Of a DNA stretch of 64,000 bases, positions 33,552 through 42,057 are shown piece after piece. The notes beneath the pieces were generated by a model that was not told the origin of the DNA, ran no database searches, and was given only the letters and a program-made list of their open reading frames with translations. Source of the DNA: JBHJHP01 sp042219825 (GTDB lineage Bacteria; Bacteroidota; Bacteroidia; Bacteroidales; UBA5342); NCBI RefSeq assembly GCF_042219825.1, contig NZ_JBHJHQ010000002.1, positions 558,001 through 622,000 on the forward strand, given 5' to 3'. How positions within the stretch are numbered: the stretch's first letter is position 1; every line of letters starts with the position of its first letter. Position numbers and translations under genes: made by a program.

Positions 33552-34807
33552 GGCGCTTAACTTTAGGTTTTTTCCTGCTTTTCTCCATGAGGAATGTCAC
33601 GATTGCCCAGACGGGGTCCGGCAATAGGAAATATGATATAGGAGACGTTGAAGTAGACTTCATTTCCAGTTATTATCAGCAGGATGGAGATCATGGGGCT
33701 GTTTTAGGAGGTATTGGTAGTCAGGCACTGCATGACCAGGTTTTTGCGGTCGAATTAAAAATTCCTGTTGATTCACAGTATATCTATAATGCAAAATTAA
33801 GTTTCGACTCATATACATCAGCTTCATCTGCGGCTATCGATCCGGGAATTCCGGTTCCTTATGCTTTACGCGGTGATCCATATCCCTTAACCGGAGCTTC
33901 TTACAAGGATCAGCGAAAATACGGGAATTTTGGTTTTACCAATATGTTCAAAGATAATCAGTCGTATAATGTGGGGCTGGGTTTCAGCAGTGAGTTTGAT
34001 GTAACATCATTTTCTGCAAATGGAGGTTATTCCATTGAATCGGCAGATAAAAATACCAGTCTTCAATTCAATCTTGTAGGTATGAGGGATAACTGGAAAT
34101 TGATTTATCCGGTGGAGCTTCGTTATCTGCAGGGTCGACCGGATACGCTTTTGCAAACACATATACGAAATACGTTTAGTGGATCAGTTGTGCTTTCGCG
34201 TGTCCTGACCCCGCGCTTTCAGGCTGCTTTAATTTATGAATATACCTACCAAAAGGGTATTTTGTCCACCCCCTTTCACCGTGTGGTTTTTAATGATGGC
34301 AGAAGTGTAGGTGACTTTTTTAAAACCGTCAGCATCGAAAAGTTACCGGATTTCAGAAATAAACATGCATTTGGTTTACGCACATCGGCATATCCATTTA
34401 ATTCACTGATTATAAGAAACTTTTTCAGATACTATTTCGACTCGTTCGGAATTGAGTCCTACACGGCAGAGATAGAGCTCCCGGTCAAATTCACCCGCTT
34501 CTTCTCGGTTTATCCTTTTTACAGATATTACCGCCAAACAGCTTCAACATATTTCAAGCCGTTCAATGAACATGTGCCTGGTGAAAAGTTCTACACATCC
34601 GACTATGATCTCTCCGGATTTACCAGTCAGAAGATTGGAGCAGGAATGCGTTTATCTCCGCCATTTGGAATCTCCCGTTCAAACAGTACCAATTTTCTGA
34701 ATCATCATACAGCATTCAAAAGCATCAATTTCAGGGGTGGGATATATCAAAGATCTGATGGACTGCACTCATTTTTTGGAAGCATAGATCTTACATTTAC
34801 GTTATAA
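33536..34807 (+). CDS. DUF3570 outer-membrane beta-barrel protein
   Basis: 423 residues. A signal peptide (LTLGFFLLFSMRNVTIAQ) is followed by alternating beta-strand sequence to the end (for example YYRQTASTYFKPFNEHVPGEKFYTSDYDLS) and a final strand FFGSIDLTFTL ending in hydrophobic residues, as in outer-membrane barrels. The DUF3570 signatures are the N-terminal DIGDVEVDFISSYYQQDGDHGAV and the YTSDYDLSGFTS segment. Probably the outer-membrane component of the system. Start chosen at ATG 33536; ATG 33542 is equally possible. Confidence 0.85.
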   Translation: MRMQLRRLTLGFFLLFSMRNVTIAQTGSGNRKYDIGDVEVDFISSYYQQDGDHGAVLGGIGSQALHDQVFAVELKIPVDSQYIYNAKLSFDSYTSASSAAIDPGIPVPYALRGDPYPLTGASYKDQRKYGNFGFTNMFKDNQSYNVGLGFSSEFDVTSFSANGGYSIESADKNTSLQFNLVGMRDNWKLIYPVELRYLQGRPDTLLQTHIRNTFSGSVVLSRVLTPRFQAALIYEYTYQKGILSTPFHRVVFNDGRSVGDFFKTVSIEKLPDFRNKHAFGLRTSAYPFNSLIIRNFFRYYFDSFGIESYTAEIELPVKFTRFFSVYPFYRYYRQTASTYFKPFNEHVPGEKFYTSDYDLSGFTSQKIGAGMRLSPPFGISRSNSTNFLNHHTAFKSINFRGGIYQRSDGLHSFFGSIDLTFTL

Positions 34808-34817
34808 AAAGTATATT

Positions 34818-35594
34818 ATGAAAAAGATATTCGGAGCCCTGGTTTTTTTAATGATTCTGCCAGTTGTGGTGAATGCTCAGAATACTGCAAGAGTGGATTT
34901 TACAGTTGATGTTTCGAATATTCAGGGGCCATACACTCCTAAACATGTTATGGCGATTTGGATCGTGGATGCGACTGGTAATTATGTGAACAGTCTGGCT
35001 GTTTATGGAAATGAACGTCTGGGAAACCTTTGGGCCTGGTGGGCTGCATCAAAAGGATTAAAGGCTGACGCAGTTACCGGGGCGACGCAGCTACAGTTCC
35101 AGACTTACAACGTTACCTGGAATTTAAAAGATTATAACGAAAATACGGTGCCTGATGGAACCTATGTGATGTGGGTTGAAGCAACAAGTGACGATTGGGA
35201 AGGTCCGAATTACAGTTTTGAATTTACGGTTGGAGGGGCAGCGTACACCTTAAAGCCTGAAGGTGATACACATTTTACCAATCTTGAACTGGACTATGTT
35301 ACAAATGATAATACACCTGTCAGCAAGGTGTTTAGTCAAGCGGAAATTACAGTGTATCCGAATCCGGTTCAGAATGAAATCGTACTGAAAAGTCATTTGT
35401 CCATGCCGGCCTTAGCGCATATTGATCTGGTTGATCTCAGTGGTAAAACAGTGGATGATTTATTTTTAGGTATGATTTTTGCTGGTGACCAAACGTTAAC
35501 TTTTAGCAGGGACCCAATGATAAAGGCAGGTAACTACTTTATTACCCTGAAAACAGACAGATTTATTTGGACAAAGAAAATAGTATTGGAATGA
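34818..35594 (+). CDS. DUF2271 flavin-carrier protein with T9SS sorting domain, copy 1
   Basis: 258 residues. Signal peptide to about residue 20; DUF2271 domain ~22-160 (KHVMAIWIVDATGNYVNSLAVYG, DAVTGATQ at 84-91, WNLKDYNENTVPDGTYVMWVE); type A sorting domain from about 178 (YPNPV...) to WTKKIVLE. TGAT at 87-90 matches the start of the ApbE target motif, (S/T)GA(S/T)xx(S/T), but the last position is Gln. It should carry covalent FMN outside the cytoplasm and be displayed on the cell surface through T9SS. Its TGA overlaps the next ATG. Confidence 0.85.
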   Translation: MKKIFGALVFLMILPVVVNAQNTARVDFTVDVSNIQGPYTPKHVMAIWIVDATGNYVNSLAVYGNERLGNLWAWWAASKGLKADAVTGATQLQFQTYNVTWNLKDYNENTVPDGTYVMWVEATSDDWEGPNYSFEFTVGGAAYTLKPEGDTHFTNLELDYVTNDNTPVSKVFSQAEITVYPNPVQNEIVLKSHLSMPALAHIDLVDLSGKTVDDLFLGMIFAGDQTLTFSRDPMIKAGNYFITLKTDRFIWTKKIVLE

Positions 35595-36370
35595 GAAGAT
35601 TTTTTTACATCACATTAAGTTTAGTATTGTTTCTTCCTGCAATGGCACAGACTCAGGGCGATTCACAGATTTCATTTTCTGTGAATGTATCCAATATTCC
35701 GGGCAACTTTGCACCACGGCACGTTATTGCCATTTGGGTAGAAGATTCAAACGGTAACTATATTAACAGTCTTGCCGTTTACGGAAACAGACGTCTGGGG
35801 TATCTTTCTACATGGTATGGGGCCTCGAAAGGAATAAAGGGTGATGCGGTTACAGGTGCAACTGTAAGCAGTTTCAGAACTTATAACGTTACCTGGAATC
35901 TGAAAGACTATAGTGGAAACCGTGTTCCCGATGGAACCTATATTCTCATGATTGAAGCTACAAGTCAGAATAGCGCCGGACCTAAAAAAAGTATTCAGTT
36001 TACAGTAGGAGGCAGCAGTTATACAGAGAATCCAACCGGTGATACCTATTATAAAAATATGACACTGGAATACACCAGTAATGATGCAACCCCAATTAAT
36101 GGATTGGATAGCAACCCGGAAATAAGTTTTTATCCAAATCCTGTAAAGGAAAGTCTGAACATGAACGTTGAGTTTTCAAAACCTCTTTTTACAACTGTTG
36201 AGCTTATCGATCTGACCGGACGTTCATCTGACAGACTTTATTCAGGTGTTATTCTTTCAGGGAAGCAAACCTTAAAATTCGACAGAGACCCCACATTAAA
36301 TAAAGGCGCATATTTTTTACAGGTTAAAACAAATGAATTTGTCTGGACACAAAAAATAGTACTGGAATGA
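35591..36370 (+). CDS. DUF2271 flavin-carrier protein with T9SS sorting domain, copy 2
   Basis: 259 residues from the ATG at 35591, which overlaps the upstream TGA (ATGA). Same layout as copy 1 and clearly its duplicate (NSLAVYGNRRLGYLSTWYGA, WNLKDYSGNRVPDGTYILMIE, WTQKIVLE). Here the motif TGATVSS at 88-94 fits the full ApbE target consensus. Predicted to be FMN-modified and exported by T9SS. Its stop overlaps the thioredoxin start. Confidence 0.86.
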   Translation: MRRFFYITLSLVLFLPAMAQTQGDSQISFSVNVSNIPGNFAPRHVIAIWVEDSNGNYINSLAVYGNRRLGYLSTWYGASKGIKGDAVTGATVSSFRTYNVTWNLKDYSGNRVPDGTYILMIEATSQNSAGPKKSIQFTVGGSSYTENPTGDTYYKNMTLEYTSNDATPINGLDSNPEISFYPNPVKESLNMNVEFSKPLFTTVELIDLTGRSSDRLYSGVILSGKQTLKFDRDPTLNKGAYFLQVKTNEFVWTQKIVLE

Positions 36371-36804
36371 AAAGAATAGCTTTGATAATGATGGTGTTGA
36401 CGGTAATGGTATCGTTACATGCCGAAGAGAAAAAGTGGTCGCAGGATTATACAAAGGTAAATTTTAATGAACCCTCTACGGAATTATATTTGATATATTT
36501 TTCGGGTTCAGACTGGTGCAAGCCATGCATTAAAATGAAAGCTGAACTACTGGATTCGAATGAATTCATGCAATATGCTAAAGATTTTAAATTATATCAG
36601 GCAGACTTTCCGTATCGTACTAAGCAGGAAAAACCGCTGAAAAAATTTAATGAAACGCTGGCTGATAAATATGATAAGGATGGTCAGTTTCCTTACCTGG
36701 TAGTAGTTAACGGACAGGGAGAGAGGGTTTTTGCTACAGGTTACAAGGATATTCCGGTAACCTCCTTCATAAAATTACTGGACGACGGGATTCATAAAAA
36801 ATGA
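36367..36804 (+). CDS. Periplasmic thioredoxin-family protein
   Basis: 145 residues. Signal peptide (ALIMMVLTVMVSLHA), then a thioredoxin fold with YFSGSDWCKPCIKM (active-site Cys51 and Cys54) and FPYLVVVNGQGERVF with the cis-Pro. It probably reduces or forms disulphides in partners of the locus, for example the Cys pair of the DUF4266 protein. Its ATG and TGA overlap both neighbours (ATGA), so it is an integral part of the operon. Confidence 0.88.
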   Translation: MKRIALIMMVLTVMVSLHAEEKKWSQDYTKVNFNEPSTELYLIYFSGSDWCKPCIKMKAELLDSNEFMQYAKDFKLYQADFPYRTKQEKPLKKFNETLADKYDKDGQFPYLVVVNGQGERVFATGYKDIPVTSFIKLLDDGIHKK

Positions 36805-37790
36805 AATTCTTTCTGATCTGCATTGCAGCTGTTCTTTCCGTATTTACACTTTCTGGTCAGAACAAATTAATGGAACATAAGCAGGATTTAACGCTTATGG
36901 GAACAGCCTTTGAGATATGTGCGCTGCATGAAGATCCTGAAGTTGCAGATGAAGCCATTCGGCGTGCCATTATTGAAATTTCACGCATAGAAGAGTTAAT
37001 ATCTTCTTACAGATCCAATTCACAAACTTCGCAGGTCAATAATATGTCGGGAATAAAACCGGTTAAGGTTGATCCTGAATTGTATGATCTGGTGGAACGT
37101 TCCCTTAAATTATCGCGGCTCACCGATGGTGCATTTGATATTTCATACGCAGTTACCGATAAGTTATGGGATTTTAAGTCAGGCTACGGTAAAGTTCCGG
37201 ATCATGCAAGGGCCGACTCTTTGAAAAGTCTTATTGACTATCACAATATCATACTTAATCAGAAGGATACGACAATTTTCCTGAAGAAGAAGGGAATGAG
37301 GATAGGTTTTGGAGCTATCGGAAAGGGATATGCGGCAAACCGTGCAAAAGGCATAATGACTGCATTGGGAATTGAAAACGGCTATGTAGATGCCAGCGGC
37401 GATATTTTGTTCTGGGGTTCAAATAATGGTGAGCCGTGGAAAGTAGGACTTGCCTCTCCCGATAATCGTTCCAAAGCCCTTGGTTGGCTCGAAGTGAGTG
37501 ATATGGCTGTGGTCACTTCGGGCGACTACGTATATCACATTCAGACTGATACAGCTAATCTTTCGCATATTATTGATCCAAAATCCGGGTGGCCGGTTGA
37601 AAAAATGAGAAGTGTAACCATCATTTGTCCCGATGCGGAACTGGCAGACGGACTGGCAACATCAGTTTCGGTATTGGGGCCTGAGACCGGCTTAATGCTG
37701 ATCAATAAGCTGAGAGGCGTGGAATGTATCCTTATTACAGGTGATAACCGAATGCTCACATCGGAGCATGCGTCCATAATTAAAGAATAG
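36801..37790 (+). CDS. apbE: FAD:protein FMN transferase (ApbE), exported
   Basis: 329 residues. Signal peptide (FFLICIAAVLSVFTLSG). ApbE motifs: MGTAFEICAL near the mature N-terminus, TDGAFDISYAVTDKLWDF, GFGAIGKGYAANRAK, VDASGDILFWG, SHIIDPKSGWPV and the Mg-binding DGLATSVSVLG. It splits FAD and links FMN by a phosphoester to Ser/Thr of target proteins in the periplasm. The DUF2271 proteins in the same operon are the expected targets. Tightly overlapped with the thioredoxin gene. Confidence 0.95.
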   Translation: MKFFLICIAAVLSVFTLSGQNKLMEHKQDLTLMGTAFEICALHEDPEVADEAIRRAIIEISRIEELISSYRSNSQTSQVNNMSGIKPVKVDPELYDLVERSLKLSRLTDGAFDISYAVTDKLWDFKSGYGKVPDHARADSLKSLIDYHNIILNQKDTTIFLKKKGMRIGFGAIGKGYAANRAKGIMTALGIENGYVDASGDILFWGSNNGEPWKVGLASPDNRSKALGWLEVSDMAVVTSGDYVYHIQTDTANLSHIIDPKSGWPVEKMRSVTIICPDAELADGLATSVSVLGPETGLMLINKLRGVECILITGDNRMLTSEHASIIKE

Positions 37791-37948
37791 TTCATATTCC
37801 AAACAAATAAATATGTAAACGATTTTTACAATTTTTTTAATTGATCTCAATTACTTCCCATGTACAATTAATCGCACAGCACGTTGATTGAATAGTATTT
37901 ACACAACTGCTGTATAAAGTATTGGATTTTAATTAAACAGTTAAGAAT

Positions 37949-38542
37949 ATGAACAGAAGGAACATTTTATGGGGAGTGTTGATATTTCTCTTCGTTGTTT
38001 TAGGTTTTACAGCCTGTCAAAAATCAACTTCAAATCCGTCAGGATCAACAAATGTGACGATAAGCGGAGATCATCTTAATTTCAAATTTTCCACTGCCAA
38101 TCTTTCTGGACGTTATGCGCCAAGGTATGTTATGGCGGTATGGGTAGAAGATTCAAATGGAGAATTTGTAACATCTCTGGCCGTTTATGCACAGGCAAGA
38201 AAACAATATCTGGTAAAATGGTATGGTTCATCCAAGGGGATCACGACAGATGCTGTAACAGGTGCTACCATTTTAGGTACGCAGACCTTTGATGTGGCCT
38301 GGAACCTGAAAGATTATATGGGAAACCGTGTACCGGAGGGGACATACAAAATTTACCTTGAAGAAACCAGTAATGATGCTCCCGGACCGGGCACTTCCGT
38401 AAGTGTAACTGTTGGGAAAAGCAGTTATTCAGAAAATCCCGCAGGTAGCACTCATTTCAAAAATCTGTCGGTTGATTTTGTCGTTGCAGATACCACAGGA
38501 ATCAGCAGTTCTGCTTATGATTTAAAGCAGACTATTTATTAA
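37949..38542 (+). CDS. DUF2271 flavin-carrier lipoprotein, copy 3
   Basis: 197 residues. Lipoprotein signal with Cys23 (LGFTACQKS), then a DUF2271 domain close to copies 1 and 2 (YVMAVWVEDSNGEFVTSLAVYA, DAVTGATILGTQT at 102-113, WNLKDYMGNRVPEGTYKIYLEE). It has no T9SS tail and ends shortly after the domain. TGAT at 104-107 is followed by ILGT, so the last consensus position is Gly with Thr one residue later. Separated from apbE by 158 bp, possibly with its own promoter. Membrane-anchored counterpart of the two surface carriers. Confidence 0.86.
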   Translation: MNRRNILWGVLIFLFVVLGFTACQKSTSNPSGSTNVTISGDHLNFKFSTANLSGRYAPRYVMAVWVEDSNGEFVTSLAVYAQARKQYLVKWYGSSKGITTDAVTGATILGTQTFDVAWNLKDYMGNRVPEGTYKIYLEETSNDAPGPGTSVSVTVGKSSYSENPAGSTHFKNLSVDFVVADTTGISSSAYDLKQTIY

Positions 38543-38585
38543 TTCAAATTTTTTGTAAAGGCTTATTATTTTAGGGTAAAAATAT

Positions 38586-38618
38586 AAAAGGAATGATTTT
38601 GCAACCATTCCTTTTTAT
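38586..38618. terminator. Bidirectional terminator
   Basis: AAAAGGAATG and CATTCCTTTT form a perfect 10-bp stem with a 10-nt loop, flanked by A and T runs. It serves the DUF2271 lipoprotein gene on one strand and the convergent TM2 gene on the other. Confidence 0.85.
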
Positions 38619-38623
38619 ACGAT

Positions 38624-38860
38624 TTAATTTTTAATGTATCTGCCTTCTTTATCTTTGAAACTACCAACTGCAATCATTATGAAATCAATGATAGTCCAGA
38701 TTCCCAATCCTCCAATTGTTATAAGCATTAAAATACCTGTGCCTATCTTACCGGCATAAAATCTGTGTACGCCTAAACTTCCAAGAAAGAAACACAGTAA
38801 AAGCATTGCTACAAAATTCCGGTCACTTTTTTGTTCCGGATTGATTGTTTGATTTTCCAT
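38624..38860 (-). CDS. TM2-domain protein
   Basis: 78 residues. Two hydrophobic helices (FVAMLLLCFFLGSLGVHRFY and GILMLITIGGLGIWTIIDFIMI) with the TM2 signature: GVHRFYAGKIGTGI between the helices, then WTIIDFIMI. The short N-terminal tail is polar. Function unknown; family members are widespread small inner-membrane proteins. Confidence 0.9.
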   Translation of the reverse strand: MENQTINPEQKSDRNFVAMLLLCFFLGSLGVHRFYAGKIGTGILMLITIGGLGIWTIIDFIMIAVGSFKDKEGRYIKN

Positions 38861-39039
38861 TTTAAAAAATTTAAAATTAGTATTAGGTTAATTGTTATAC
38901 AAGTATGAGTAAAATTTTACTCAATTGAAATTTGCCTTTCTGAACGTAGTTTTCGATGGTGCTGGAAAAGGAAGTTAAATGTAGTAAATGTTAATATTCT
39001 ATGCAAATAGCAGATGATGTAACCCGGGGAAATATAAGC

Positions 39040-39993
39040 TTAATTCACCATATCAATCTTTCCTTTTCCCGAAATGAAATTCAGAATGTTTTTCGATACA
39101 CTTTTACCCAATTCAATACGGGTATCAATGGTTCCTGTCCCTACATGAGGAACCATAATAACGTTATCCTGTTTCAATAATCCGGGATGGATCTCCGGTT
39201 CGTTTTCAAATACATCAAGGGCTGCACCCGCAATGCGTTTGGTTTGTAACGCTTCCGTCAGCGCCGCTTCATCAATTAGCGGTCCCCTGGCCGTATTGAT
39301 AATATAAACAGAGGATTTCATTTTCTCAAATGCACGCTTATCCAGAATATGATGCGTTGCTTTGGTATACGGAGCATTCAATGAAATATAATCTGAAGTG
39401 GATAGCAAAGTATTCAGATCCACATATTCAGCATCGTAAATTTTTTCAATGCGCTGATCCAGTTTGTGGCGGTTGTGATAAATGATCTTCATCCGACTAG
39501 CCAATGCTCTTCTTGCCAGGGATTGCCCGATATTTCCCATGCCGATAATCCCCAGAGTTTTACCTTCAAGGGAAGTGCTAAGGTTTTCCATGATGCCCCA
39601 TTTCAGCCCATCCTTAACCCTGATTTTTTGGTTCAGTTCTGTCACTCTTCTTGAAATAGCCAGCATCAGTGCCATGGCCAGCTCTGCTGTTGGTTCAATC
39701 ACGGGATCAGGCGTGTTGGTGACGGTTATGCCTTTTTTTGTAGCACATTCCACATCAATGGTATTGTATCCTACACCGTAATTTGCTATAAGTTTCAGAT
39801 CTGGCGCAGCTTCGATGTGTTCCTTCGTAAACGGTTCAGTAAATACTGATACAACTACATCTATATCATGCAGCTTTTTCAGTAGCTGATCTGATGAGAA
39901 TTTGGTTTCTTCAGGAAATACAACTTCATGTCCCGCATCTGTTAATGCCTTAAACCCTTCACGCGGCAAATTATATACAACAAGTATTTTCAT
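39040..39993 (-). CDS. D-isomer-specific 2-hydroxyacid dehydrogenase
   Basis: 317 residues. NAD-binding GIIGMGNIGQSLARRA near residue 150, followed by INTARGPLIDEAAL (catalytic Arg), DVFENEPEIHPGL (Glu) and MVPHVGTGTIDTR (catalytic His). These features fit the glyoxylate/hydroxypyruvate reductase group. The likely reaction is NAD(P)H-dependent reduction of a 2-oxoacid such as glyoxylate or hydroxypyruvate; the substrate cannot be fixed from sequence. Cytoplasmic. Confidence 0.9.
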   Translation of the reverse strand: MKILVVYNLPREGFKALTDAGHEVVFPEETKFSSDQLLKKLHDIDVVVSVFTEPFTKEHIEAAPDLKLIANYGVGYNTIDVECATKKGITVTNTPDPVIEPTAELAMALMLAISRRVTELNQKIRVKDGLKWGIMENLSTSLEGKTLGIIGMGNIGQSLARRALASRMKIIYHNRHKLDQRIEKIYDAEYVDLNTLLSTSDYISLNAPYTKATHHILDKRAFEKMKSSVYIINTARGPLIDEAALTEALQTKRIAGAALDVFENEPEIHPGLLKQDNVIMVPHVGTGTIDTRIELGKSVSKNILNFISGKGKIDMVN

Positions 39994-40005
39994 TTTTTTA
40001 TTTTG

Positions 40006-40108
40006 GAACCAAGAACCAAGAGACAGGATTATCTTTTAAAGATTGTAATTTCTAATTTATAATAGTCTTGCGTCTTATATCTTGTGTCTTATATCTTGTG
40101 TCTTATAT
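40006..40108. repeat. Short tandem repeats of the CAAGAxx/CTTGxxx type
   Basis: Two AACCAAG units at about 40010-40023, then three 14-bp units (CTTGCGTCTTATAT, CTTGTGTCTTATAT twice) at 40067-40108 that end exactly at the dnaG stop codon. Related heptamers occur at 58251-58323. Confidence 0.75.
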
Positions 40109-40110
40109 CT

Positions 40111-42057
40111 CTAAATAACTATTCTTCCGCCCAGTATGCTTCCCAACTGTTTTTTTACCTCATTCAGATTTTGAATCTCTGTCATGGTCTGCATCAGTAC
40201 TTCACTGTCTTTTTCCGTTTTCAGAAGTTCCAGCTTTTGGTTCAGTAATGTCTGAACCACTTTTAGTTTAAAGTCATAAACCACCCTTGGAACAAGTTCA
40301 GATAAGCGTTCTTCTGTTGTTTCTATACTGGCTGATTTGGTATATATCTTACTTAATACATGTTTTTCAGTGGTCAGATCCACGGCAAGTTGTGCAACAT
40401 CAGGATGTGCATGATTGGTAAAAAAACGCTGTGGATCGAACCCCTCGTTTTCAGCATTTTCACGATACAGGTCAAAAATTTTCTGATAAAGAGGAATACT
40501 GAGTTGCAGGTCATCTTCATCGATGGATTTAATGATGAAATCGCTCACTTTGATCCCAACATTTTCTGCAACTTCTCCCTTGTCATCCTGAACTTCAAAA
40601 TTGATTTCCAGGTTTCCGTAACGAACCAGGTATTTTATCAGTTCATATTCTTCGTAGTTTACTTCAGTTCTTTGGTGTTGAACCTGAGGTGTTTGATGTG
40701 TCTGAATCGTAACCTGATCCTGCTGCTGGTACGAGTTACGTTTATACTGTTCGTTCCTGCGTTGTCGGTTTATCTTGTTGATTTCGGTGTATAGTACCTC
40801 TTCGCGTACATCCAGCAGGTTACTGCATTCTTTAATATAAACGGATCTGATAATGCCATCCGGAATAATAGCAATGGATTTGACAATATCACCAATAAGC
40901 TGGGCTTTTCTTACCGGATCACCCTTGGCACTTTCCAGCAAAAGTTTCGTTTTGAAATGGATGAAATCCGTTTCGTTTTGCCCGATATAGGCAATCAGTT
41001 CTGTTGAGCTGTGTGATTTGGCAAATGAATCCGGGTCCTCGCCATCGGGAAGTAGCAGCACCTTTACGTTGATATTTTGTTCAAGTATCAGATCAATTCC
41101 GCGGATAGAAGCATTAATTCCCGCCTGGTCGCCATCGTAGATTACTGTAATATTACTTGTGAACCTACTGATCAGGCGAATTTGATCGGGCGTCAAAGCT
41201 GTTCCTGACGAAGCCACCACATTTTCAATCCCAGACTGATGAAATGAAAGTACATCGGTATAGCCTTCCACCAGGTAGCAGCGGTCCTGTTTTACAATTT
41301 CCTTTTTTGCATGAAAAATCCCGTACAGAACACGACTCTTATGGTAAACCTCCGATTCCGGTGAATTCAGGTATTTGGCTGTTTTGGCATCCGATTTCAG
41401 AATCCGACCGCCAAAACCAAGCACTTTGCCCGAAAGTCCGTGTATAGGAAATATGACCCGACCACGAAACCTGTCGCTTTGATAATTTTCACCTTTAACT
41501 GTTAACCCGGTTTTTACAAGGTAATCCAGTTTGTATCCGTTTGAAAGTGCTTCCTGTGTAAGTGCATCTTTTTTTTCGGGTGAGTAGCCCAGTTGAAATT
41601 TTTCAAGAATGGTTTCAGTGAAACCACGCTCCAGAAAATAACTCAGTCCAACAGCTTTGCCTTCATCCTTTTTCAGCTGATCCGAAAAATATTTAGCAGC
41701 AAATTCATTGACCACCATCATGCTTTCGCGGTCATTCTGAAATTGTTTTTCTTCAGTTGTCAGCTCTTTTTCCTGGATTTCGATATTATATTTCTTTGCC
41801 AGAATCCTAAGTGCTTCCACATAAGATATCTGTTCTACTTCCATCAGAAAATTAACGGCATTTCCGCCTTTGCCACAGCCAAAACACTTACATATGCCCT
41901 TGGATGGCGAGACTGTAAAAGACGGTGTTTTTTCATCATGAAAAGGACACAACCCGATAAAATTCACCCCTCTGCGTTTCAGGGTTACATACTCCGAAAC
42001 CACCTCTTCAATGCGAGCCGCATCATGAATCTTTTCTATGGTAAACTGATCAATCAT
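40111..42057 (-). CDS. dnaG: DNA primase
   Basis: 648 residues from the ATG at 42057 (MIDQFTIEKIHDAARIEEVV). Makes RNA primers for replication. Zinc-binding domain LCPFHDEKTPSFTVSPSKGI then CFGCGKGG (CHC2); core RVIFPIHGLSGKVLGFGGR; TOPRIM EGYTDVLSFHQSG and VIYDGDQAGINASIRG; and a C-terminal helicase-binding region after a Gln-rich linker (~430-470). The start overlaps the end of mpl by 8 nt, so the two are co-transcribed. Confidence 0.96.
   Translation of the reverse strand: MIDQFTIEKIHDAARIEEVVSEYVTLKRRGVNFIGLCPFHDEKTPSFTVSPSKGICKCFGCGKGGNAVNFLMEVEQISYVEALRILAKKYNIEIQEKELTTEEKQFQNDRESMMVVNEFAAKYFSDQLKKDEGKAVGLSYFLERGFTETILEKFQLGYSPEKKDALTQEALSNGYKLDYLVKTGLTVKGENYQSDRFRGRVIFPIHGLSGKVLGFGGRILKSDAKTAKYLNSPESEVYHKSRVLYGIFHAKKEIVKQDRCYLVEGYTDVLSFHQSGIENVVASSGTALTPDQIRLISRFTSNITVIYDGDQAGINASIRGIDLILEQNINVKVLLLPDGEDPDSFAKSHSSTELIAYIGQNETDFIHFKTKLLLESAKGDPVRKAQLIGDIVKSIAIIPDGIIRSVYIKECSNLLDVREEVLYTEINKINRQRRNEQYKRNSYQQQDQVTIQTHQTPQVQHQRTEVNYEEYELIKYLVRYGNLEINFEVQDDKGEVAENVGIKVSDFIIKSIDEDDLQLSIPLYQKIFDLYRENAENEGFDPQRFFTNHAHPDVAQLAVDLTTEKHVLSKIYTKSASIETTEERLSELVPRVVYDFKLKVVQTLLNQKLELLKTEKDSEVLMQTMTEIQNLNEVKKQLGSILGGRIVI

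Noticed and set aside
38587..38620. Hairpin near the TM2 gene as an attachment site
   Set aside because: It has symmetric A/T runs and sits between convergent genes, so it is an ordinary bidirectional terminator.
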